A DNA stretch of 64,000 nt, taken from positions 62,001 to 126,000 of the forward strand of contig NZ_AHWA01000002.1 of NCBI RefSeq assembly GCF_000247645.1. The letters are read 5' to 3'. This DNA comes from Salinibacterium sp. PAMC 21357 (GTDB taxonomy: Bacteria; Actinomycetota; Actinomycetes; Actinomycetales; Microbacteriaceae). Below are positions 53,689 to 62,125 of this stretch, one piece after another. A program made the translations under genes and the position numbers. The notes beneath the pieces were generated by a model that was given only the letters and a program-made list of their open reading frames with translations, was not told the DNA's origin and did no database searches. How positions within the stretch are numbered: the stretch's first letter is position 1; each line of letters begins with the position of its first letter.

Positions 53689-53928
53689 AAACCGACACCA
53701 GCACGCTCCGCACTTTGAGGTGCCCGAGCGCGAGGAGTCTGCGGTTATCGCAGGGACACCGTCAGCGCGACTAGACCACTCGCTCGCGATGGGAGTGGCC
53801 TACCCGATACGATGTTGAGAGATTGTCGCCCGCTGAAGTCTTTACCCCACAACGGCGCTGCCTACAGCGCCCGCGCGAGAGTTGTTCGATAGCGGCCGAC
53901 CCAGCAACGAGTCGATGGGATTAGACGC

Positions 53929-55134
53929 ATGGGATTCATCAAAGCTTTCGCAGGGGCGATCGGCGGAACGTTCGCAGACCAGTGGAAAGACTTCCTCACC
54001 CCGCCAGCTCATCTGGCTCCTACCGCAGCGATCTTCCCGGCGGTAACACAGGGCACGAACGCCGGTCGTGGATCGAATACGCAAGGTTCCGAGCACATCA
54101 TCACTAACGGCAGCCGGATTGTGGTGCCCGAGGGTTATGGACTGATGACGTTCCAGGATGGACAACTCACCGGTTTTGTTGGTGAACCCGGTGGATTTAT
54201 CTTCACCTCCGAGGATCAGAACGCCGAGTCATTCTTCGCCGGCGACGGAATCATCAGCTCCACGCTGAAAACGTCGTGGGAGCGCTTCAAATTTGGCGGC
54301 CAGCCTGGCTCCCAGCAGCTCGCGTTCTACGTCAATCTCAAAGAGATCCCCAACAACAAGTTCGGCACTCAGTCTGAGATCTACTGGGATGACGCCTATC
54401 TCGGTGCGCAAGTTGGCGCCATCACTCGCGGAAGCTACTCCCTCAAGATCGTCGATCCCATCCTCTTGGTGAAGAACTTTGTTCCCCTCACGTACCTTGG
54501 TCAGTCTCCCAAAGTCTTCGACTTCTCGGACCTCGACAATGACGCCGCAAGTCAACTCTTTAACGAAGTGGTCGGCTCCCTTGCCGCAGCCTTCTCGTAC
54601 TACACGAATGACCCCAGCAAGGGAAACCGCATCGCGCGCATCCAGAGCGACGCGATCGGCTTCGCCCAGTCGCTGAGCGCGGCGGTGGATGATGGCTACC
54701 AGTGGACCAAGGACCGTGGACTCACCATCGAAAAGGTCGCTCTACAGTCCATCGAATATGACGAAGACACCCGTGCTCTGCTCAGCGATGTCAAGAAGGC
54801 GGATGCTCTCGGGGGTGCCCGTGGAAACTCGTTCATGCAGCAAGCTGCTGCCCGTGGCTTTGAAGCTGCCGGATCAAATGAAGGTGGCGGCGGGGGAGGA
54901 GCAGGCATGGCGTTCCTCGGAATGGGAATGAATGCGGCCGGTGGCGCCGCGGCAGGGTTCCAGCAACCCAATGCAGCTCCCCAACAGCCCACTGCGCCCG
55001 CCGCGGCACCGGCTGCTGCGCCCGCAGCTGACGACCCCATGGCAAAATTGCAACAATTCAAAACGATGCTTGACCAAGGTCTGATCACCGAAGCCGACTA
55101 CGAGGCAGCTAAAGCTAAAGTTCTCGGACTGTAG
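53929..55134 (+). CDS. SPFH-domain (YdjI/virion core-like) protein with SHOCT tail
   Basis: 401 residues. 'FADQWKDFLTPP' start, 'GSRIVVPEGYGLMTFQDGQ', 'GGFIFTSEDQ', 'AITRGSYSLKIVDPILLVKNFVP' (54419-54487) form the SPFH core used in membrane-associated scaffolds. After ~300 comes a Gly/Ala/Pro-rich linker and a terminal SHOCT motif 'LQQFKTMLDQGLITEADYEAAKAKVLGL' (55049-55132). Followed by a zinc-ribbon protein and a small membrane protein, like the B. subtilis ydjGHI set. Likely a membrane-stress or -organisation module. Confidence 0.88.
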   Translation: MGFIKAFAGAIGGTFADQWKDFLTPPAHLAPTAAIFPAVTQGTNAGRGSNTQGSEHIITNGSRIVVPEGYGLMTFQDGQLTGFVGEPGGFIFTSEDQNAESFFAGDGIISSTLKTSWERFKFGGQPGSQQLAFYVNLKEIPNNKFGTQSEIYWDDAYLGAQVGAITRGSYSLKIVDPILLVKNFVPLTYLGQSPKVFDFSDLDNDAASQLFNEVVGSLAAAFSYYTNDPSKGNRIARIQSDAIGFAQSLSAAVDDGYQWTKDRGLTIEKVALQSIEYDEDTRALLSDVKKADALGGARGNSFMQQAAARGFEAAGSNEGGGGGGAGMAFLGMGMNAAGGAAAGFQQPNAAPQQPTAPAAAPAAAPAADDPMAKLQQFKTMLDQGLITEADYEAAKAKVLGL

Positions 55135-55140
55135 CCGGTC

Positions 55141-56364
55141 ATGCCGATGGACAATGTCGAGCCAGATGCTCACCAGCAGGCGAGCCCCCAGAACACGCCT
55201 GACGTGTTCCGCACTGATGAAGGGGCACAGGACGGACTTGCCAAGTGTGCCCGTTGTGGCGCGACCGAGATCTCGCTCAACGTGGCCACCGGAAATCTGC
55301 GCTGCGGTTTTTGTCGCTTCGAATGGGCAACCGAAAACGCGATTGAGGCTTTCAATCTCAATGGCGACATCAGTGGACTCACTGGGATTCTGGTCGGGTC
55401 GGGGTCAAGCGATATTGTTCCTTCGACCGAAGAAATTCTTACTTTCAAGTGCAGCGCTTGTGGTGCTGAGGTCGTTATCGACACCAACAACAGCACTCAG
55501 GCTCGCTGCCATTGGTGCCGCAACACCCTTTCGATGAACCAACAGGTCGCCAATGGTGCCGTTCCCGACATGATCCTGCCGTTTAGAGTCGAGAAGTCGA
55601 CAGCAGTAGAAAAAATTGCAAGCTTCGTCGGCAAGCGCAAGTTCTTCGCGCACCCGAAATTTAGGGCAGAGTTCAACGCCGAGAACGTGATGGGCGTTTA
55701 CCTCCCCTATATGGTCGTTGATATCAATGCTCACGCTCGATTGACGGGAGAGGGCGAACACCAGACTCGCTCATACACGGTCAAGGTCGGCGACAAAGAG
55801 CAACAACGCTACGACGCCGACGTCTACAACGTGGTGCGAGAGTTTGACATCCAGGTGAACGACCTCACTGTGGAATCGTCAAGCGATCGACTCGATCAGA
55901 ACACTTCGCAGAACTCGAACAACATCATCAACACGATCATGCCGTTCGACGTTGAAAACTCAGTTCGATACGACTCAAACTATCTCGCAGGGTTCACTTC
56001 AGAACGTCGCGACAGCAACCTCGATCAGCTCTCTCCGATCGCGCATACACAGGCCGGCGACATCACACGTCATCGCGTCAATGATTCCCTCACGTTTTAT
56101 GACCGCGGCGTACGGTGGACTGCCGAAGAAGTTGATGTGCGCGGTCAGCGCTGGGTTTCGGCCTATCTCCCGGTGTGGCTCTATAGCTACCAGCAGCGAA
56201 ATTCGAGTGGGAAATCTTTCCTGCACTATGTTGCTGTAAATGCTCGGACAGGGGAGACGATGGGAAGCATCCCGTTGAACCAGAGCAAATTGTTACTCGT
56301 AGCGGGAGCCGTACAGCTTGTCGGTACTGTTATCGGCCTAGTGCTCGTGGTGGTGGGATTCTGA
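55141..56364 (+). CDS. TFIIB-type zinc-ribbon membrane protein
   Basis: 407 residues. Two zinc ribbons: 'CARCGATEISL...CGFC' (~35-58) and 'CSACGAEVVIDTN...CHWC' (~103-123). A large beta-rich domain follows ('GVYLPYMVVDINAHARLTGEGE', 55690-55755) and one C-terminal helix (~383-405). Same layout as YdjG/TFIIB-type zinc finger proteins next to SPFH genes. Start 6 bp after the SPFH stop; the stop overlaps the next start (TGATG). Confidence 0.85.
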   Translation: MPMDNVEPDAHQQASPQNTPDVFRTDEGAQDGLAKCARCGATEISLNVATGNLRCGFCRFEWATENAIEAFNLNGDISGLTGILVGSGSSDIVPSTEEILTFKCSACGAEVVIDTNNSTQARCHWCRNTLSMNQQVANGAVPDMILPFRVEKSTAVEKIASFVGKRKFFAHPKFRAEFNAENVMGVYLPYMVVDINAHARLTGEGEHQTRSYTVKVGDKEQQRYDADVYNVVREFDIQVNDLTVESSSDRLDQNTSQNSNNIINTIMPFDVENSVRYDSNYLAGFTSERRDSNLDQLSPIAHTQAGDITRHRVNDSLTFYDRGVRWTAEEVDVRGQRWVSAYLPVWLYSYQQRNSSGKSFLHYVAVNARTGETMGSIPLNQSKLLLVAGAVQLVGTVIGLVLVVVGF

Positions 56365-56666
56365 TGGTGACAGATTTTGTTCGAATGGCGGAGAGCAGCC
56401 AGATCATTGCTGCCAGTTCTTCCGATGACGGATTTGGCGGCTTCGGACTCGTTTTTTTGCTTTCTGGCTTTATCTTCTATGCAGTGATCTATGTGCGGTA
56501 TCGGAATGTTGACAAGCGGCACAATCACGAGTCCGAGACGGAATCGGCCATGTTCAACATGCAGGAAGCTAACGACTTCGTCGCCTCAAAGAGTGGACTC
56601 ACTAATAGCAAGATCGACGGGGCGAACAACGATGTTGTGCGTGGTGCTCGACGAAAATTCTTCTAA
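56364..56666 (+). CDS. Small single-helix membrane protein
   Basis: 100 residues. Hydrophobic helix ~27-45 ('LVFLLSGFIFYAVIYVRYR'), then a charged cytoplasmic tail with 'TDSAMFNMQEA'-like region (actual residues ETESAMFNMQEAND) ending 'RGARRKFF'. Function unknown; third member of the SPFH/zinc-ribbon module by translational coupling. The ATG at 56364 overlaps the preceding TGA. Confidence 0.75.
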   Translation: MVTDFVRMAESSQIIAASSSDDGFGGFGLVFLLSGFIFYAVIYVRYRNVDKRHNHESETESAMFNMQEANDFVASKSGLTNSKIDGANNDVVRGARRKFF

Positions 56667-56710
56667 TCGGGTCTATTCGGTTCTGATCGGGTTTGGGCGT
56701 GTAAGGCCGA

Positions 56711-57193
56711 TCAGCGACGTCCCTGATTGCGTCGACGAATAACACGCGGGGCTCGACCGCCGAGGAACGATTTGTCGGAATCGACGAGAAAGCCTTGGCT
56801 GAGAGCTTCGCGGCCAATGAGCATCCGGAATCCCATCTCGTCACGATTTGTGAGACTGGTTTCGGCAGCGACCGTGCGGCCGGCAAGCTCGACATCGATG
56901 GTCACGACGATGCGATCTTCACTGTGGCCAGAGGAACTGCGCACTGCGCGGCGGTCGTGAATGACGCGTTCGACGACGACGGAATCTGCATCCGAGTTCT
57001 GCCAAGGTTTTACGTGAAAACGAACCCATTCGTTGCCGTCGGCTCCCACATATTCTTCGATGTGGTCGGCGTGCAGGGCAGAACTCTGAGCGCCGCTGTC
57101 GATCTTTGCCTTGATCCACGGCACACCAATGCTCCGGAGGGCAACCCATTCACGCCAGCCCAGAATAGTGTTTGAATGGGTAGGTTCTATCAC
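56711..57193 (-). CDS. Putative ATP-dependent zinc protease (RimB-like, pfam05618)
   Basis: About 160 residues if GTG 57193 is used; the start is uncertain because no good ribosome site is seen. Motifs of the retropepsin-like zinc protease family: 'LGWREWVALRSIGVPWIKAKIDSGAQSSALHAD' (57057-57155) with the Asp-Ser-Gly, and 'NRDEMGFRMLIGREAL'. Homologues in Proteobacteria remove glutamates added by RimK; here it is divergent from a RimK-type ligase with start codons ~25 bp apart, so the pair probably adds and removes a peptide modification. Confidence 0.85.
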   Translation of the reverse strand: MIEPTHSNTILGWREWVALRSIGVPWIKAKIDSGAQSSALHADHIEEYVGADGNEWVRFHVKPWQNSDADSVVVERVIHDRRAVRSSSGHSEDRIVVTIDVELAGRTVAAETSLTNRDEMGFRMLIGREALSQGFLVDSDKSFLGGRAPRVIRRRNQGRR

Positions 57194-57217
57194 CCCCCTA
57201 TCTTGGCAGGACCTCCG

Positions 57218-58408
57218 ATGAAACTTGCTATTCTCTCGCGCGCCCCGCAGGCGTATTCCACAATACGACTGCAAGCAGCTGCGCAAGAACGTGGGCATCA
57301 GGTCCGGATTCTCAATACTCTGCGCTTCGCGATCGACCTCACGGGTGACGAACCTGACCTGCAATATCGTGGCAAGTTGCTCTCGGATTACGACGCCATC
57401 CTGCCGCGTATCGGCAATTCCATCACCTACTTCGGCACGGCTGTTGTTCGACAATTTGAACAAATGGATGTGTACACGCCTAACACTTCGAGCGGAATCA
57501 CGAACTCGCGAGACAAGTTGCGGGCTACCCAAATTCTTTCTCGCCACGACATCGCTATGCCCGCCACCACGTTCGTGCACAATCGAGCTGATGTTGAGAT
57601 GGCGATTGAGCGCGTTGGCGGTGCGCCGGTCGTCATCAAGTTGCTCGAAGGAACCCAGGGAATCGGTGTCATTTTGGCGCCAGATACTCAAGTCGCTAAA
57701 GCGATCATCGAGACGCTGCATTCAACGAAGCAGAACGTGCTGATTCAGAGCTTCATCTCTGAGAGCAAGGGCCGCGACATCCGCGCCCTCGTTGTTGGAG
57801 ACCGCGTTGTTGCGGCGATGCGTCGGGTTGCCGTCGGTGATGAGTTCCGTTCTAACGTGCACCGTGGTGGCAACGTTGAAGCGGTGGAGCTCACGCCCGA
57901 ATACCACCGTGCCGCCGTGAAGGCCGCACAAATCATGGGCTTGCGGGTTGCTGGCGTTGACATGTTGGAGGGCAAAGACGGCCCCCTCGTGATGGAGGTC
58001 AACTCGTCGCCAGGGCTTGAAGGCATTGAGCGCGCTACTGGGCTGGATGTCGCGGGCGCCATCATCGACTACATCGCCAACCAGGTGGCATTCCCCGAGA
58101 TCGATGTGCGCCAACGCCTCAGCGTGTCGACTGGCTATGGCGTTGCTGAAATTGTTGTGGGCAGCGATGCGGATTTTGTGGGCAAGCAGCTGGGCGAATC
58201 GGGGCTTGGCGAGAAAGACATCTCGGTGCTGACGCTGCACCGTGGCTCGAGCGTCGTCCCGAACCCGAACCGTCGCACCGTCCTCGAAGCGAACGATCGC
58301 CTTCTCTGCTTTGGCAAGCTCGAAGAGATGCGCGCCATGATCCCGGCGCGTCGTCGCCGTCGCGCAAAGGTGCGCAAGTTGCCGCCGCAGCCTGTTGTTG
58401 AGGACTAG
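57218..58408 (+). CDS. rimK: RimK-family ATP-grasp ligase with C-terminal TrkA-C-like domain
   Basis: 396 residues, ATG 57218 with 'cagga'. ATP-grasp core as in RimK: 'LPRIGNSITYFGTAVVRQFE', 'PVVIKLLEGTQGIGVIL', 'FISESKGRDIRALVVGD', 'GVDMLEGKDGPLVMEVNSSPGLEGIE' (57954-58031). E. coli RimK is ~300 residues; here ~95 more form a TrkA-C (RCK_C)-type domain: 'GYGVAEIVVGSDADFVGKQL', 'VLTLHRGSSVVPNP', 'EANDRLLCFG'. That domain usually binds a nucleotide ligand such as a cyclic dinucleotide. Adds glutamate to a protein or peptide. Confidence 0.88.
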   Translation: MKLAILSRAPQAYSTIRLQAAAQERGHQVRILNTLRFAIDLTGDEPDLQYRGKLLSDYDAILPRIGNSITYFGTAVVRQFEQMDVYTPNTSSGITNSRDKLRATQILSRHDIAMPATTFVHNRADVEMAIERVGGAPVVIKLLEGTQGIGVILAPDTQVAKAIIETLHSTKQNVLIQSFISESKGRDIRALVVGDRVVAAMRRVAVGDEFRSNVHRGGNVEAVELTPEYHRAAVKAAQIMGLRVAGVDMLEGKDGPLVMEVNSSPGLEGIERATGLDVAGAIIDYIANQVAFPEIDVRQRLSVSTGYGVAEIVVGSDADFVGKQLGESGLGEKDISVLTLHRGSSVVPNPNRRTVLEANDRLLCFGKLEEMRAMIPARRRRRAKVRKLPPQPVVED

Positions 58409-58410
58409 GA

Positions 58411-59285
58411 GTGGCGAGCGACCCTAACGGAATTGTGAACCGTCTCATCAGAGCGATTTATCGTGGGCGGGGCGTGTTGCTCTTCGTGTCGATTATCGCG
58501 ATCTTTACGGGCACAATTGGTGCCCAGTTTGTTCCGTTTGTGCCTTTAATGAGGGTGCTATCGGTGCTGCCCGTGGTCGGCATTCTGGGAATGTTGCTCG
58601 TTCTCGCCGTGGTCATTCCCGGAGTGAAACTCCTGCCCCAGTGGCAACCACTGACGGTGACGCCACCGATCACCGGTCGGTGGATGGCGTTGAACAGTCC
58701 CGCGACGCGTGTGCCGAGCCACGGTGTTCGTGCCTACGGCCAGACGCATGCTGTTGATCTCGTTTTCGACCCCGAAGATCGTGTACGGCCTGAATTCGGC
58801 ACGGGCATCGTGCTGCGTTATCCGACCGACTATCCGGCGTTTGGTGAGCCGGTGCGGGCCATGATCGACGGTGTCGTAGTGCGTGTCACTGACTCTCAGC
58901 GAGACCACCGCGCCCGTGCATCACTCGTTGGTTTCGGTTACATGATGGTCGAGGGCACGATTAGAGAGTTTGGCGGTCCGCGCTTCATCGTGGGAAATTA
59001 CATCACGATCCGTGGCGACGACGGTGTGTTTGCTCTTGTTGCCCACGTGAAGCAGCGATCGGCGATCGTGCGTGTTGGCGACAGGGTCACGGCGGGTCAG
59101 ACCATTGGCGCCTGCGGAAACTCAGGCAACTCCAGCGAGCCCCACGTGCACGCTCAACTGATGGATCGAGCCTCGCCCTGGACCGGGCACGAATGCCGAT
59201 AGTTTTCGGATCCGTGACAGTCGACGAGGAATCAGAAGAGCGCGACGCGATGCCCGCGGACAATGAGCACATCACCGTCCGTTAG
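58411..59285 (+). CDS. M23/LytM-family peptidase with membrane anchor (single frameshift)
   Basis: ~291 residues after restoring one base near 59182-59186; as read, the frame stops at 59202 with 'WTGHECR', but the other frame continues 'ARMPIVFGSVTVDEESEERD' to TAG 59283-59285, the expected family C-terminus. Two helices (~22-42, ~52-72), then LytM motifs 'SHGVRAYGQTHAVDLVF', 'LVAHVKQRS' and 'GNSGNSSEPHVHAQL'. GTG start 2 bp after rimK. Likely a cell-wall endopeptidase. The loss is in a GGGG-type run. Confidence 0.85.
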
Positions 59286-60388
59286 CCTTTGAGCGCTTGC
59301 GACCAGCTCACGCGGCTGCCGACCTTCAGTAGTGAGTTGTTGTAGATGCGGGCGCCGAGTAGGACGGCGAGCCCGGCGGTGATGAGCAGTAGCACCAGGG
59401 AGATCAAGGGCTCCCACCACGCCGCGGTGCCGAGGAAGAGCCGCATCGGCATTCCGACCGGCGCCGAGAACGGAACGTACGACATGATCGCGAGCGCAAC
59501 CGGGTTGTCGTGGAGAAAGATAATCGCGAAGTACGGCAACATGATGAGCATTGTCACCGGAGTCATTGTTGATCCCAAGTCTTCTTGACGGGAAACCATC
59601 GCACCGACAGCGGCGAAAAGTGCGGCCAGAAGGATGAAGCCGATGATGAAGAATCCGACGAACCAGAGCAGTGGCGCGCCGAGCAGCGTAAGAAGCTCGG
59701 CCTGTCCTGTGACCGACAACCCCACTATGGCAAGCACCGCGATCGCGATGATCTGAGCGAAGGCCAGTAGCGAGTTGCCGATTACTTTTCCGGCCATGAG
59801 AGCCGAAACGGGCACTGCCGACATGAGAATTTCAACGATGCGTGTCTGTTTTTCTTCAACAACGCTCTGCGCAATCATTGGACCAAAGGTCATTCCCGAG
59901 GCGAAGAAGATGATGCCGAATCCAAAAGCAGCCAGATAGCTCAAAAGAAAACTTGTATCGCTGGGATCGAGCAACACAAGCTCCGGGCTTACGCTGAGTC
60001 CCTGCATGAGCGACGAAGGCGCTTCGCTCTCGGCGATAACGGTTACCGGGACCGTGGCGCCGTCCGCAGACGGAACGACCGCAGCCTCCACCGTTCCCGC
60101 GGTGACGAGGTCTTCAGCCTCTGCACGGTTCTCCACGATGGTAATTTCGAGCCCGTCGATGTTCGAGAGTTCAGATTCGAGTGAACTGACGACGGCCACC
60201 GGTGTGGTCGAGACGTTTTTCGACATGATTCCACCAGCGATTACGCCGCCGAGAACGAGCAGCAGAAGAATACCGGTAGTGATGAGAAAGCTTTTGGAAC
60301 GCAGCCGGGTGGTGATTTCCCGTTCTGCCACGAGGGCAACAGATTGCGTGAAACTGGGGGAGCGGCGAGCAGTGGTGTTGGCGTTCAT
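59282..60388 (-). CDS. ABC-2 type permease (NatB-like)
   Basis: 368 residues. One N-terminal helix (~35-55), a large extracytoplasmic domain (~60-150), then five or six helices with 'GMTFGPMIAQSVVEEKQTRIVEILMSAVPVSALMAGKVIG' (59768-59887), the ABC-2 pattern of NatB/YhaP-type exporters. Works with the ATPase encoded upstream (TAATG overlap). Substrate could be sodium, a peptide or a lipid. Confidence 0.9.
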   Translation of the reverse strand: MNANTTARRSPSFTQSVALVAEREITTRLRSKSFLITTGILLLLVLGGVIAGGIMSKNVSTTPVAVVSSLESELSNIDGLEITIVENRAEAEDLVTAGTVEAAVVPSADGATVPVTVIAESEAPSSLMQGLSVSPELVLLDPSDTSFLLSYLAAFGFGIIFFASGMTFGPMIAQSVVEEKQTRIVEILMSAVPVSALMAGKVIGNSLLAFAQIIAIAVLAIVGLSVTGQAELLTLLGAPLLWFVGFFIIGFILLAALFAAVGAMVSRQEDLGSTMTPVTMLIMLPYFAIIFLHDNPVALAIMSYVPFSAPVGMPMRLFLGTAAWWEPLISLVLLLITAGLAVLLGARIYNNSLLKVGSRVSWSQALKG

Positions 60389-61269
60389 TAGATGACCTCT
60401 CGAAAGATTTGGGCGAGGGACGCGCGTTGCGGTGCGAATGAGGTGACGTCTCCATCACTCACAGCTCGTCGCAAAACTCGCTGTGCTGCGGCGGGCTCCA
60501 CGGCATCGAAGGTGGCATGGCCGCCATCAAACTCGACCACGGTGATGTCGGGTTCGGCGCGCAACCACCCGAGGTCGGTGCTGCACTCGATCGCATAGCG
60601 CGGGGCGGAATGCTGAGCGCGCAGGGCTTCCCGTTCTCCGGATGCTCGGATGCTGCCCTCCGCAATGATCACAAGATCGTCGCACAGCCGTTCAACGATT
60701 TCGAGCTGGTGAGAGGAGAACAACACGGATGCTCCGGCCGCGGCCCGCTGTTTGAGAGCCTCCACCACGGTATCGACGGCGAGAGGATCGAGCCCCGAGA
60801 ATGGCTCGTCGAGAACCAGCACCTCAGGATCGTGAACAAGTGACGCGGCGATTTGGGCACGCTGCTGGTTTCCGAGGGAGAGGCTCTCGAGGGTGGAATC
60901 GCGACGTTCACCGAGGCCAAGCTCCTCAAGCAGACTGTCGGCATTGCGACCGGCTGCAGCCGACGTGAACCCATGAAGCCGAGCGAGATACACGAGTTGT
61001 TCCCGAACCTTCATCTTCGGGTACAGTCCACGTTCCTCGGGCATATAGCCGAAGCGACGTCGCTGTTCTGCACCGAGAGGTTTGCCATCGAGGTGAATCT
61101 CGCCGGCATCCGAATTGAGGACGCCCAACAGGATGCGCATGGCCGTCGTTTTGCCGGCACCGTTGCCGCCGACGAAGCCCGTCATGCGGCCGTCACGCAC
61201 CGCAAAGGTAACCCTGTTGAGGGCGGGGCGCGCCCCAAAACTCTTCGTGATGTTGTCGAGTTGGAGCAC
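60388..61269 (-). CDS. ABC transporter ATP-binding protein (NatA-like)
   Basis: 293 residues from GTG 61269, which has 'aaggcgg' 7 bp upstream; TTG 61290 is an alternative. Walker A 'GGNGAGKTTAMRILLG', signature 'LSLGNQQRAQIAASLVHDP' (LSLGN instead of LSGGQ), Walker B 'LVLDEPFSGLDP', H-loop 'FSSHQLE'. The C-terminal ~70 residues are the extra domain of NatA-type subunits. Forms an exporter with the downstream permease. Confidence 0.92.
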   Translation of the reverse strand: MLQLDNITKSFGARPALNRVTFAVRDGRMTGFVGGNGAGKTTAMRILLGVLNSDAGEIHLDGKPLGAEQRRRFGYMPEERGLYPKMKVREQLVYLARLHGFTSAAAGRNADSLLEELGLGERRDSTLESLSLGNQQRAQIAASLVHDPEVLVLDEPFSGLDPLAVDTVVEALKQRAAAGASVLFSSHQLEIVERLCDDLVIIAEGSIRASGEREALRAQHSAPRYAIECSTDLGWLRAEPDITVVEFDGGHATFDAVEPAAAQRVLRRAVSDGDVTSFAPQRASLAQIFREVI

Positions 61270-61438
61270 AAATACCGCCTTAGTTCGCAATGAATCTCTC
61301 TGCGAACAACGCTACGGGCAACAACGCCTGCGGAAATCAGTCTGCAGGTGGGTTTGTGCTCTCCACCCTGCGGGGGAGGTGAGAGCGAATGCGAGCCGCT
61401 GAGCCGCGCTAACACGCGTGGGCACGATCCGTAGCGAA

Positions 61439-62125
61439 CTACCCCCGATTGCTGCTGGGCACAACGACGGCATTCTCGTAGGCGAAGACAATGGCCTGAA
61501 TGCGATCGCGCAACCGCAGTTTATGGAGGATCTTCGAAACATGGGTCTTTACCGTCGCCTCGCCGACAAAGAGCGCACTGGCGATTTCGGCATTCGACAG
61601 TCCCTCGGCAACAAGAACGAGCACTTCGCGTTCGCGAGCGGTGAGGTCGGCCGTTGTTGCGGCATCCGGCTGAGGGGCCGAACGGCGATCGGCGCGAGTT
61701 AACCTCTGGAGAACCCGTCGAGTGACGGCGGGTGAGAGCAGTGCGTCACCACTCGCGAGGGTGCGAATTGCCGCTGCCAAATCGTCAGGCGAAGAGTTTT
61801 TTAGCAAGAAACCGCTCGCGCCGGCGTCGAGGGCATTGAAGAGGTGTTCCTCGTTGTCAAAGGTGGTGAGGATGAGCACTGCAGCATCGGCCGTTGGATC
61901 AGCAACGATCATCCGCGTGGCGTCAATTCCGTTGATTTCGGGCATCTGTACGTCCATGCAGATCACATCAGGATGAAGTTTGGCTGCCAGATCGACGGCT
62001 TCGCGACCGTTGCGCGCCTCTCCCACGATCTCAAAGTCGGGCTGCGCACTGAGGATCACCCGAAAGCCCGCCCGCACTAACTCGTGGTCGTCGGCGAGCA
62101 GAACCCGGATTGGTGAATCATTCAT
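61439..62125 (-). CDS. NarL/LuxR-family response regulator
   Basis: 228 residues from ATG 62125 (an ATG at 62134 adds three). Full receiver: 'LLADDHELVRAGF', phosphoacceptor Asp in 'VICMDVQMPEING', Lys in 'SGFLLKNS'. LuxR helix-turn-helix at the end: 'LTAREREVLVLVAEGLSNAEIASALFVGEATVKTHVSKIL' (61525-61644). Overlaps the histidine kinase stop; the pair sits directly upstream of the ABC exporter and probably controls it. Confidence 0.93.
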   Translation of the reverse strand: MNDSPIRVLLADDHELVRAGFRVILSAQPDFEIVGEARNGREAVDLAAKLHPDVICMDVQMPEINGIDATRMIVADPTADAAVLILTTFDNEEHLFNALDAGASGFLLKNSSPDDLAAAIRTLASGDALLSPAVTRRVLQRLTRADRRSAPQPDAATTADLTAREREVLVLVAEGLSNAEIASALFVGEATVKTHVSKILHKLRLRDRIQAIVFAYENAVVVPSSNRG

